Source: Bugula neritina (Eukaryota; Bryozoa; Gymnolaemata; Cheilostomatida; Bugulidae). Taken from it: a DNA stretch of 64,000 nucleotides. A program made the position numbers and the translations under genes. The stretch is taken from assembly GCA_964035545.1 (NCBI GenBank), contig OZ037771.1, forward strand, positions 7,730,690 through 7,794,689, in the 5' to 3' direction. The notes under the pieces are model-generated. The model had not been told where the DNA came from. It was given only the letters and a program-made list of their open reading frames with translations, and did no database searches. Shown here piece after piece: positions 1-11,000 of this stretch (the first letter of the stretch is position 1; each line of letters starts with the position of its first letter).

Positions 1-1
1 T

Positions 2-3000
2 TATAAATTTAATACAAGGTGTCAATTACAAGGAGAGAATTTTGATGCTTTTTACTCAGAATTACGTGCGCTAGCAGATAAATGTGGATTTAATTACCGA
101 CCTGCCACTGATGAGGCACCAGCACCATTTGATGAGATGCTGAGAGATCGAATTGTTTTAGGAATTAGAGATGACTCTCTTAGAAAGAAATTGATTTCTC
201 AAGGTAACACTTTAACGCTAGACCAGGCAGTACGTATTTGTAGGAGCAGTGAAGTCACTTCAACTGTGATGCAAAGTGTAACAAAAGGAGCAAGCTCAGG
301 GTCTGTAGATGCTATAAGTAAAGCACAAAGCAGCTACCCTAAATATAAGCAAAGCAAACCAAGTAATACACGCAAGCAGGGAGGTGCTGTCCAGCTGCCA
401 GTTAACTCTCAGATGTACAAGCCTACAAACAGCCAGGATTCTTGTAAAAGGTGCGGTAGGGAACCACATTCAAAAGCGGAATGCCCAGCTAAGGATGCTC
501 AATGCAGGAAGTGCAAGAAAGTGGGCCACTTCCAGCGGCAATGCAGAAGTAGATCCATCCAGGAGGTGACCGAAGCAAGTAATGACGACGGTATAATGTT
601 CACAGGAGAGTTCAAAATAGAAAACCTAACTGTGGATGCTTGGAAAGCCAAAGTAGCAGTAAATGGTAACTGTACTACTTTCAAGCTCGATACAGGTGCA
701 GATGGCACAGTAGTCAGTGACAAACTACCGTGGCTGTCTACTATTTCACTGCAAACTACAGGAGTCCGCTTATATGGACCTGGAGGAAAGCAACTCCAAG
801 TCTTAGGAACTTTTGAGGCAGATCTTCAATATAAAAGTCAAAAGTACAAGGAGACAGCCTACGTAATTCAAAATCAGTCAACCTCTCTACTCAGTAGAAC
901 TGCTTGTGAAAAGTTAGGGCTGATAACATGCCAAGTAAAGCAGCAAGGGGAAATAACCAAAGACATTCACACAGACTTCTCAAAGCTATTTAAAGGCCTT
1001 GGAGCACTCAAGGGATACTCATACAGAATATCACTAATTCCAGATTACCAGCCAACATGCATCTACACTCCAAGGAAAATTCCCATTCCAATACGAGACA
1101 AAACCAAGAAAAAGCTAGATGAGATGGCACAACAAGGAGTTATCTCTCCCGTAACAGAAGCTACAGAGTGGTGTAGTGGAATGGTCCCAGTCCTCAAACC
1201 ATCAGGAGATGTACGCGTCTGTGTGGACCTGACTGGCCTGAATAAAGCAGTTAGAAGGGAAATCTATCCAATGCCAGCAGTCGATGAAAGTATTGGACTG
1301 TTGGGGGCAAGTAAAATCTTCTCAAAGCTAGATGCCAATAGTGGGTTCTGGCAAATACACTTGGACAAGGAGTCAAGAAAACTGACTACCTTCCTCACAC
1401 CTTTTGGCCGGTTCTGTTTCAACAGACTTCCATTTGGCATATCTAGTGCACCGGAGATTTTTTCTCGAGCTATGTGCAGACTACTAGGCGACATAGAGAA
1501 TGTCATCTGCCACATGGACGATATTCTAGTTCATGGTAAAGATGCAGAAAGCCACGATAAAACCTTAAAGCTGGTTTTAAGCAGACTGGAAGAAGCAGGA
1601 CTCACATTGAATGAAGACAAGTGTGAGATTGGCCAAGCTCAAGTGAAGTTTTTAGGCCACATTATAGATGCTAAAGGAGTCAGCCCTGACCCGGATAAAG
1701 TCGCATCAATACGTGACTTCCCAGCCCCTACCTGTAAGACAGAGTTGAGACGACTAAATGGTATGCTGAATCAGCTAGCTAAGTTTATCCCTCACCTGTC
1801 TGAAATCACAGCTCCCATGAGAGAGTTACTGAAGGAAAGTAAGGCTTGGACATGGAATCAACCTCAAGAGGAAGCTTTCCAAAAGGTAAAGCAAACACTG
1901 ATGTCTGCTCAGGTCATAGCACACTATGATCTCAAGCTGAAAACAATTGTTGCCACTGATGCTAGCAACACTGGACTTGGAGCTGCTATGTTCCAAATAC
2001 AAAAAGATGGGACAAGGAGGCCAGTATACTATGCATCAAGGTCTTTAACCTCAGTGGAACAAAATTACGCCGCAATAGAAAAGGAGGCATTGGCAATGGC
2101 TTGGGCATGCAACAAGCTTGATCAGTTTTTAAGAGGATTACCTTTCACTCTAGAGACGGATCACAAGCCTTTGGTTAGGCTTATGGGTGTAAAAGACTTG
2201 GACCAAGTGCCAGCCAGGATTCTCCGATTGAGACTGCGGCTCATGAGGTATGCTCCAAAAATAGAGTATATCCCAGGGTCTCGCAACCACGTAGCAGATG
2301 CATTGTCGCGAGCACCCTCTGGTATACCATCTCGCATAGATGTGATGCTAGTTGAAGAGCTAGAAGCTAGCACTTCCATTATACCTTCGATAGATCCGAT
2401 GATCGAAGAAATCAAGGAGGCACAACAATTAGATGCTGTGTGCCAAGAGGTCCAGAATCTCATCATAAAAGGATGGCCTACATATAAAACAGATGCCCAC
2501 ACAGCAGTACACCCTTACTGGGATGTCAAAGGACATTTGACACAATCTAAAGGCCTTCTCTTATATGATCAGCGGCTAGTCATCCCTAGCAACCTAAGAC
2601 TAAAACTGCTTGACCGCATTCACCAGGCCCATCAAGGAATAGTAAAATGCCAGGCAAGAGCCAGAAGAGCTATCTGGTGGCCGGGAATGTCTAAACAAAT
2701 AAAGGAAATGGTACAGGGGTGTCGACAGTGCAGAATTAACTCACCGACCCCGGTAGAGCCTCTGCAGCCATCCACCTTGCCATCTAAACCCTGGATAAAG
2801 TTAGGTGCAGACTTGTTCGAGTTCCAGAAAAAGAACTATCTGTTAGTGGTCGATTATCATAGCAGATACATAGAAGTTAGGAGATTAGACTCACTGTCTT
2901 CAGCATTCACTGTGGACAAAGTTAAATCCATCTTCTCAACTCATGGAATTCCCGAGGTAGTCATTTCTGACAATGGACCTCAGTTCAGCTCTAGGGAGTT

Positions 3001-3730
3001 CCAAGAATTTGCCCAGAGTTATGGTTTTCAACACGTGACCAGCTCTCCAAGATATCCAAAAGCCAATGGCGAAGCTGAGAGAGCGGTAGGAACAGTAAAG
3101 CGTCTGTGGAGCAAAACTACAGATCCATACCTAAGCCTACTAACCTATAGAGCTACTCCACTCGAAAACGGATTCACTCCTTCAGAACTTTTGATGAACA
3201 GGCTACTTCGAACTACCCTACCCTCCATGCCTGAAACCCGAGTGGTTCACAAGCCACCAGACATTGCTGAGAAGGAACAACACATAAATCTAAGGACCAT
3301 GAATAACTACAACCAACGGCACAAAGCCACTCTGTTGCCTGAACTTTCTCAAGGTTCACCCGTCTATGTCAGAGACACTAAGAAACAGGGCACAGTTCTG
3401 GCAAGTGTAGCTCCACACTCATACACGGTTAAAACTGAAACAGGAGTTATACGCCGAAACAGAAGTGCGTTGGTAGATCTTCGGGAAGAGGACCCCGTGG
3501 TGCTCAAACCAAAAGCTCCTCCGCCGGTTCCTATGAGTGCAGAGGTGCTTGGTCCAAAAGCTAACAAAAAAGCCAATCCATCAGGAACGCAGGCATCCGG
3601 AACATTGGTCGCAGAGGGCTCGGGTACGTCTTTGGCCCATACAGCCAGTCCAACGGTTCCGGGTAGGTTTGGTGCTCTATCCAGAGAGCGAAGATTGCCC
3701 CGGAGATTTGATGACTATGTGATGAATTAA
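2..3730 (+). CDS. Ty3/gypsy gag-pol polyprotein, 5' partial
   Basis: A single frame is open from the left edge to the stop at 3730, so gag and pol are fused and the true start lies outside the window. Domains in order: the end of gag; two CX2CX4HX4C zinc knuckles (about 440-535); an aspartic protease with DTGA (about 690); reverse transcriptase with an HMDD active site (about 1510-1525) rather than YxDD; RNase H starting at ATDAS (about 1950); integrase with an HHCC zinc finger (about 2620-2735) and a D,D,E triad (about 2810, 2970 and 3075, the last two in SDNGPQF and NGEAE); and a GPY/F-like C-terminal module around 3410-3470. No chromodomain or envelope frame is visible. The order RT-RNaseH-INT is that of Ty3/gypsy elements. 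No stop or frameshift is seen, so the copy looks young. Confidence 0.95.
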   Translation, partial: YKFNTRCQLQGENFDAFYSELRALADKCGFNYRPATDEAPAPFDEMLRDRIVLGIRDDSLRKKLISQGNTLTLDQAVRICRSSEVTSTVMQSVTKGASSGSVDAISKAQSSYPKYKQSKPSNTRKQGGAVQLPVNSQMYKPTNSQDSCKRCGREPHSKAECPAKDAQCRKCKKVGHFQRQCRSRSIQEVTEASNDDGIMFTGEFKIENLTVDAWKAKVAVNGNCTTFKLDTGADGTVVSDKLPWLSTISLQTTGVRLYGPGGKQLQVLGTFEADLQYKSQKYKETAYVIQNQSTSLLSRTACEKLGLITCQVKQQGEITKDIHTDFSKLFKGLGALKGYSYRISLIPDYQPTCIYTPRKIPIPIRDKTKKKLDEMAQQGVISPVTEATEWCSGMVPVLKPSGDVRVCVDLTGLNKAVRREIYPMPAVDESIGLLGASKIFSKLDANSGFWQIHLDKESRKLTTFLTPFGRFCFNRLPFGISSAPEIFSRAMCRLLGDIENVICHMDDILVHGKDAESHDKTLKLVLSRLEEAGLTLNEDKCEIGQAQVKFLGHIIDAKGVSPDPDKVASIRDFPAPTCKTELRRLNGMLNQLAKFIPHLSEITAPMRELLKESKAWTWNQPQEEAFQKVKQTLMSAQVIAHYDLKLKTIVATDASNTGLGAAMFQIQKDGTRRPVYYASRSLTSVEQNYAAIEKEALAMAWACNKLDQFLRGLPFTLETDHKPLVRLMGVKDLDQVPARILRLRLRLMRYAPKIEYIPGSRNHVADALSRAPSGIPSRIDVMLVEELEASTSIIPSIDPMIEEIKEAQQLDAVCQEVQNLIIKGWPTYKTDAHTAVHPYWDVKGHLTQSKGLLLYDQRLVIPSNLRLKLLDRIHQAHQGIVKCQARARRAIWWPGMSKQIKEMVQGCRQCRINSPTPVEPLQPSTLPSKPWIKLGADLFEFQKKNYLLVVDYHSRYIEVRRLDSLSSAFTVDKVKSIFSTHGIPEVVISDNGPQFSSREFQEFAQSYGFQHVTSSPRYPKANGEAERAVGTVKRLWSKTTDPYLSLLTYRATPLENGFTPSELLMNRLLRTTLPSMPETRVVHKPPDIAEKEQHINLRTMNNYNQRHKATLLPELSQGSPVYVRDTKKQGTVLASVAPHSYTVKTETGVIRRNRSALVDLREEDPVVLKPKAPPPVPMSAEVLGPKANKKANPSGTQASGTLVAEGSGTSLAHTASPTVPGRFGALSRERRLPRRFDDYVMN

Positions 3731-3873
3731 CATCCAGACGATCTAACCACGGAGACACTCGTGCCTTCTATGAAACAATCATAAAAATACATATTGTCAT
3801 GTTTTTTCTTACTATTGTCAATCTTAATTAATAGCATACGTGATTACATATAAATGTTTTTTGTAACCCACTT

Positions 3874-3884
3874 AGAAAGGGGGA
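3874..3884 (+). promoter_or_regulatory. Polypurine tract of the gypsy element
   Basis: The purine run AGAAAGGGGGA lies directly before a TGTTGTG terminus, the expected position for the plus-strand primer of an LTR retrotransposon. It sits 144 bp after the pol stop. Confidence 0.8.
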
Positions 3885-4038
3885 TGTTGTGTTGTTTGAC
3901 TCGCTATTATTCACCGCGAGACTCGTTGAGCTCGGGGATTTTCCTACTAGCTAGAATTGAAATAAATCACGATAATTATCAGCTTAGACTCAATCCAACG
4001 TTGTTGTACTCTTACGCACCAATCACACACTCACTACA
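3885..4038 (+). repeat. 3' LTR of the gypsy element
   Basis: The LTR begins TGTTGTG right after the polypurine tract. I place its end at CACTACA (4032-4038), which is the near inverted complement of the start (6 of 7 bases). That gives a short LTR of about 154 bp. AATAAA at 3961-3966 is a plausible polyadenylation signal inside it. The partner 5' LTR is outside the window, so the right boundary is an inference and could shift by about 10-20 bp, for instance to the CA at 4046. Confidence 0.65.
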
Positions 4039-4129
4039 CTATTTCACCTTGAAGTATAACCATTAGACCTACTTTGAGCATTGCATTCACTTTTATTTTT
4101 GCTAAAGTACAAATAATTACGAACATAAT

Positions 4130-5150
4130 GAAATACAATTATATTACTATCAGTTACTACCCTCACTATAAACATACTCACACTGAAAGTATAATACTAA
4201 TAGTGATATTGAATGTCAATGAGATAGTAATCCTATAGACTATAGGGTATCAGTATAGAGTATATTATTACTACTACTGGTAATACTAATAGTATCACCA
4301 TCAGTATGTCTATAGACAGCATCAGTATGACTATCTGAATATCATTATGAAGTATGAGTATGAGTATCGGTAAGTGAGTATTGACACAAAAAGAAAAAAT
4401 AATACTTTACTTTTACTATCAGTGTAGGTATCGCTAAGTCTATGCTCTATCACTATGGGTATCAGCATGGCTAACTATTACATCTACTTATAGTATAAGG
4501 TCTTAGCATTGATATTTGATTGTATTTATTCTTATATTTATAGTTGTACTCATACTCATAGTCCATAGAGCAATAGACTATCAGTATCTGTATCACTATC
4601 ACTGAGTGTGAATCTCACTATGAATATGACTATAAATTCGCTCTTAAGAGTTTGACATAATGATAATAGAAATATTTAAATGTATATAAATATAATTAAT
4701 AAATATCTGGCTAGACTTACTCTTACTCTTAGTTTTAATAAATTGGTTCTAGTACCAAGTCTAGTAGTAGTACTAGTGGTGGTAGTAGTAGTATAATACT
4801 ACAGCTACTGCTACTACTATTACTATTACTACTAGTAGTATTACTAGTACTACAAGTATAAGTATAACTATTAGTATTAGTATTAGTAAATAGCTATGAG
4901 TATGAGTATGAGTATTTCAAATTGAGTAGTCGTCCGATAATTACTTTTAGTTTTATTAACTTTAGGAGACTAGCACTAACTCTAATTCTAAGCAGTATGA
5001 GTATCACTATCAGTATGACTATGGGTATGAGATTGAGTATGATCTTGACTCATGGTTATAGTATGAGTATGAGTAAGACTAACTTTAAGTCAAAGTGTAA
5101 GTGTAACTGTAAGACTAAGACTAAGAGCAAGAGTCGGAGTAAGTGATAAT
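4130..5150. repeat. Cryptically simple AGTAT/CTACT-rich tract
   Basis: About 1 kb of sequence with no exact tandem array but dominated by short words such as GTATGAGTAT, CAGTATGACTAT, TACTACTA and AGTAGTAGTA. From about 5080 it drifts into AAGACTAAG-type words. The 74-codon frame at 4922-5146 only reflects this composition. I see no gene. Confidence 0.7.
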
Positions 5151-5610
5151 TCCTAGTAGTAATTGCCAGTTAAAGTTTATCCAGAAACATTTGCTAATTC
5201 AATTTGTTGAGTCATAAAGTAAAAAACAAAAACTTTATCAATCATTATCAGATTACGACAAATTAATGTATTTTACAACAAATTAGTCAATTACAGATGA
5301 TAGCTATTATAAAAATCGCAGCAGTAACAACTTCCAGGAAGTTGTATCTATGACAACTTTGTAACTCCTGGAGAGCTCAAGTTTGGCGCAAGAGTAAAGA
5401 CTGGTACCTAAAAGCATACAACTCCGAATTTTAGCTCTGAAATCTATACATTATAATAAAATAATGTTTTTTTTAGGCTAGTTGCGTTACCTATAATTTA
5501 CAACTGAGCTTCTTTATAATGATATAATATATCGTACTTTTTCAAACCAAATATAGAAGTAACTCTGTCCGGACACGTTTAATTTAATTGATTTGCTTAT
5601 GTAGTGTTTA

Positions 5611-5692
5611 GTTTACTCAGTAGCCTCCGTGGTGTAATGGTAGCACACTTGCTTGCAAGCCATAGGACTCGGGTTCGATTTCCAGTGGTGAT
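5611..5692 (+). repeat. tRNA-like short repeat (SINE head or tRNA pseudogene)
   Basis: The sequence carries an A-box-like GTGGTGTAATGGTAGCAC and a B-box GGGTTCGATT with tRNA spacing. The anticodon arm is replaced by CTTGCTTGCAAG and does not fold as a normal 7-nt loop. The same unit, with the same preceding GTTTACYCAGTRG flank, recurs at 25669-25755 (minus) and 35127-35204, so it is a dispersed repeat and not a tRNA gene. Confidence 0.6.
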
Positions 5693-6111
5693 AATTATTT
5701 TACAGCTTACATACTTGCAAATCTTACATGTTGATGTTGCACAGTTTGTTACTAATATAACATTAAAACAGGTATTATAATATAAAAGTTTCTTCACAAG
5801 TTCTTGCAATGATGCTTTGCTATATATAACTGATTTCTGGTAATTATAGAAGGTGTAGTTGACTGTAGTTAACAGGCAGCTATTCTCCATGCTGTGTCAG
5901 CATTAAAGAGGAAACATGAAATTATTGCTGCTGAAAACAACCAAAAGAACCAATTAAAATTCAGACTAGACCAACTGGGACTCATCACATGATTTTATGC
6001 ACTTGCCTCTTTTGCATTACGGAAATTGTAGTCAGCACCAATGTGCTTGTGAAAAAACTTTGACCTATGATTACAGTTGATCAGCCTCACAAAGCACATT
6101 ATTATTATGAA

Positions 6112-6647
<536 letters not shown>

Positions 6648-6724
6648 ATAATTGTATCGTGAGATTTTTGAAAAACAGCGGATAAAAAAGTGCTCAAATT
6701 ACTATGTGTATAATAATGAGCAAT

Positions 6725-6819
6725 TATATTATTGAGGAAAAGAGCAATTTAATTGTATAAATGTTGTTTTATTGCACTACTAATAGTTTCATGCCTCTTC
6801 GGCACTCCTCAATAATATA
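6725..6819. repeat. Short inverted-repeat element, possible MITE
   Basis: A perfect 13-bp inverted repeat (TATATTATTGAGG at 6725-6737, complement at 6807-6819) brackets about 70 bp and abuts a TA run. Size and structure suggest a miniature element. A single copy with no clear target duplication keeps this tentative. Confidence 0.4.
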
Positions 6820-7178
6820 TATATATATATATATGTGCATGCGGCTGCTGGCTATCTTATTGGTTCATAATTACACACATTGTATGTATAGGCTTTATTC
6901 AAAAAGAAATTAAAAAGTCCTGTAAATTGTTTGGATATCTATTTACTGATTAATTTTCTAAAACTCTCTATATAAAAATACATGCAAGTAATTAATAGCA
7001 AAGTAGCCATTTATTAAAGTTACTAGCATATTGCTTCAATGGTGTGTTCATGATGGTGATGCACAGTACGTGTTGGCAAGAAGTACGCAGGTAAGATATC
7101 AAGTACTCATTGGTAAGATAACTCTTCAATGTGATGAGAATTTATTCTCTGCTTTCTGAGCCAAAAAATCGGTTAAAA

Positions 7179-7498
7179 CAAGAGTGTCCAACAATTTTGG
7201 AATATTCAGGTGGCGAGGGCCACTTTGTAAAATTTAGCTTGAGCGAGGGGGGGGGACTACAGCATCAGTATTTTCCAAATTACTTAGTTCTAAATTCCCA
7301 TGAATCATACACAATCAAGTCTCAAGAACTATTGCAGGCTGTATATAATATGTTTTATAGCTTTTATACAAAAAAGCCTTTTTTATTCCAATTAATGTAC
7401 ATTTGTATAAGAATTTGATTTGCTATGCCATTGAGGGCCACCTAAATGCAGGCTGGGGGCCGCATCGGACCCTGGGGCCGCATGTTGGGACAGCCCTG
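7179..7498. mobile_element. Degenerate non-autonomous hAT element
   Basis: The left end is a decayed form of CAGGGCTGTCCAACA and the right end is GACAGCCCTG. The interior has the GGCCAC and GGCCGCAT words also found in the better copy at 33510-33840. The flanks are GGTTAAAA and GGCTGAAA, 6 of 8 matching, an old 8-bp target duplication typical of hAT insertions. No transposase frame remains. Confidence 0.75.
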
Positions 7499-8033
7499 GG
7501 CTGAAATATTACAAAATGAAGTTTACATATCCAATATAATATAGTAAATAATGATTTTGAATATTAGTTAAACTTTAAAGCAATAGAAGTATGATGTAGC
7601 AAACAGGATACGACTTCGAACAGAATGGGTTACAAATCCAACAGACTAGGACGAATTAAATACAAACATCAACAGCGTGTATAATCTTGACTTTTTAGGG
7701 TTGTCTTCTCTATTGAAAATGTGTACAAGTGTCTAGTAGTTGGAACGCTGTTTCTGATGTGTTTTAAACTGTGCATAATTTAACAAACATTGGCGCTTAA
7801 GCAAGTCCTTTCAAACCATTTAAAAACAATATTTAGAGTTTAGGCTAATAACAACCTCGAATGATTTATTTTCATCCCGATGATTACATTTAGTTTTACT
7901 GCACATGTGGTCGACTGAATTTCAACTTGCTTTTTGGAAGAAACGAAATAACATATTTATCTTATTTGTATTAAATTTCAACGGCACAACCTTATTGTCA
8001 CCTATATGCATGACCAAACGAATTTAAGTTAGT

Positions 8034-11000
8034 ATGAAAACACATCCAGTATTTAAACTTACTCCTCTATCACAATGGAAGCAAGTGCCGATCTCGGATG
8101 GATTCGATTCAGAGTTGAATCCAGAATTTGGAGGACTCGAAGTTTTAGAAAATTATGAATGCACGGTTTTTAGAGATGGTGAAGCTCAAAGTAAGACTAA
8201 TGAAGTAATATCAAAAACTAAGCAACCAGTTTCAAAACCTGCTAGGCAGTTTAACTTTAAGCCCAACCGCGAATATGAACTTGAATATCATTGTGAAAGT
8301 CAAGACCAAACAGAAATAGAACCTGAAAGTGAAAGTGATCCAAACGCTGCTTCACCTGTGAGCACTACAGTACCAGTCTATTTTATATATTTAATTTTAT
8401 AGTCATTATCGTTATGATTGGTAAAAAGATAATTTTTAAATTTATGCCATCAAGTGATCAACTTCAAGTTCAAGAAGTTTTTTGAAGTATCTAAATTCAA
8501 ATTGATTTAGTATTTATGATATATATATAATAACATTAACTTAACTGAGCATTAAACTTGAAAGTATGCTTGAACTATTAAAATAACTCAAGCCTAATCT
8601 AACTTTAAATCAATGACAAACTTGGATGTAAAAATAGAGAAGCAAAAGTAACTTAAATATAAATGTTATTATAAATTCGTATTAGTTTAAAATTAACCTA
8701 CGTTTGTATAAACTTTGACTGTAAAATATTAAATTATGCTGTCCAATTTGTATTTGTAAAATGTCCATTACTATTATAGGTTAAAATGCCAAAAAAGAAA
8801 AAGCGCAAGATTGCATCATCAAAAGCTCTTGTTCTCTCTCAGACTAGTCCACCAGGTACAATACATTTTTATTCTAATAGTTTTTATAACAGTCAATATG
8901 TGTTGATGATAAAAAAATTGATTTATCGTTTCATCTAGAATTATTTTTGTTAGAAAAACCCATTGCTGGTAATCCAAAAATGAAACGGAGAAAGATTATT
9001 CAAAATGAAATTTTGAACCAGGAAGTAGCAGAAGTTGATGGTAAAGCAGTGAAGAATAAAAACTGTAAGTGTGTGTGTGTGCGTGCGTGCGTGTGTGTGT
9101 GTGTTTTATTTTCATCATAATATAGTGTTTACAACTAGCATAAGTTACAAGAGCAGACAAACAATTAGAAAGGAAACATAGTAACAAATAACAGTATATA
9201 AAAAGTAAAGCTGTCGGAAGTGATGATGAGGCCCAGTGCCAAATAGCATGGCTAGTGGTACGCGGGCCCAAAGTTGGCATAACCATACAAGGCATCACAG
9301 ATCACTCAACAGAGTTGAGGTGATGCCTCGATTCCGTTTTGAATTTATCAAGTGGCTGTATAATCTTTAAAAATTTAGGCAACTTATTCCACAGTGCAGA
9401 TATTACAAAATTGGAGGTGCGTTGACCAGCAAATGAGAAATAAAATGGAACAGGAAGAGATTGCAACTGATGACGAGTAGTATAGTGAGAGTGTGTTGAA
9501 AAGCTTCCTGAATTTTATGAGCTTTAATTAGCAGTTTGTACTTGTACAACTTGTCAACTTGTAAAATGTCTGATTTCCTAAACAGGTCTTTAGAATGGTA
9601 TCCAAAAGGTTTGCGGTGAATTTTACGGACAATTTTCTTTTGAAATTTCATCACTCTATCAAGATGGACCCTGGATGCAATCCCCCCATGATTCTATAGA
9701 GTAGCACAGCCTGGAATGTATAAGTGAATAGTATAACATAATCAAAAAATTTTTAGGGGCGAATGCATTTAAACGATAAAAAAGTCCTGAAATTGGTCGA
9801 AGATTTAATAATATTTTCTGAATGTGGGATGACTAGTTTAAATTTCTATCAATTATCACACCTAAAAGTTTTACTTCGTCAACTGCTGTTATTGGCTTGT
9901 CGTTTATTGTTAATTTTAAATAAAATTGGAATTTATTTTGATAGTTCTAAAAAATAATGTAAGATGTCTTTTCATAATTAATTGTTAGCCTTTTTATCTG
10001 GCACCATTCACATAGTCTTTTAAGATCAGAAGAGATTTTCTCATATTCATTGTTTAAATTTTTTGATTTTAGAAGTAAGTTAGTATCGTCAGCATATAAA
10101 ATTGGTGTTACATATTTTAAGGTTTCGCAAAGATCGTTGATATATATTAGGAACAAGGTGGGACCTAGCACAGATCCTTGGGGTACACCCCAAGTTATAG
10201 TTTGTGTATTGGATCGTGTATTGTTTATTTTTGTTCACCATAGCTGTAAATACTAATGAGATTTTTTGCACAGCTATACCTACTGAACCTACCATTACCT
10301 ACTGTGACATACTATGACTTATTAAGCTATTTAATTACTGTTGTAATGTACTCTCGGAGATTTCTTAGTTACACATTTATCCAGGCAATGATGAGAAAAT
10401 ACTACGATCAATAAGAATGATTACTTTTTAAAAACAAAGTATTATTTAGCCTGATTTCAACTTTCAAAGTCATATGTTTGTGTTTTGTTGATGATATAAA
10501 ACAATGAAACATTTTATTTTAACATATAAGTACAAACATTTTTTTGGTTTTTATATTAAATTTTTAAACAAGCTTCTTTGCTGAAAGTTTTTCAACTATA
10601 TTTCTTTCATATATTATTTGAACATATTATAAATCTCTTGTGTTTTTGTACCCACAGAATAACTAATTACCTGTCACTTTTGCGTTGCGTTGCTGCCGGT
10701 ACACCTGTGTATATCTTGTAATTCAGTGCTGTCAGCGATGGAAGCATGGAAAGATCTGTTTGTCCCTCTGCCAGTGTTGAAGTCACTACACGAGTTGAAC
10801 TTCTTGACCCCTACTCTGATTCAAGGACTAACTTTGCCATCTGCTATTCGAGATCGACTAGACATACTGGGAGCTGCTGAAACAGTTAGTCCATTTTTTT
10901 GCTTTTTTCATGCTTAACTTTCTAAAGGATATTTTGAACTTTGACATTTATGTTGTAAATATTCAACTGCTTTGAATTCCTCTCATACTGTCGGGTTTTT

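Noticed and set aside
5611-5692. Functional tRNA gene
   Set aside because: The anticodon stem-loop is abnormal, acceptor pairing is poor, and the same leader recurs at two other loci.
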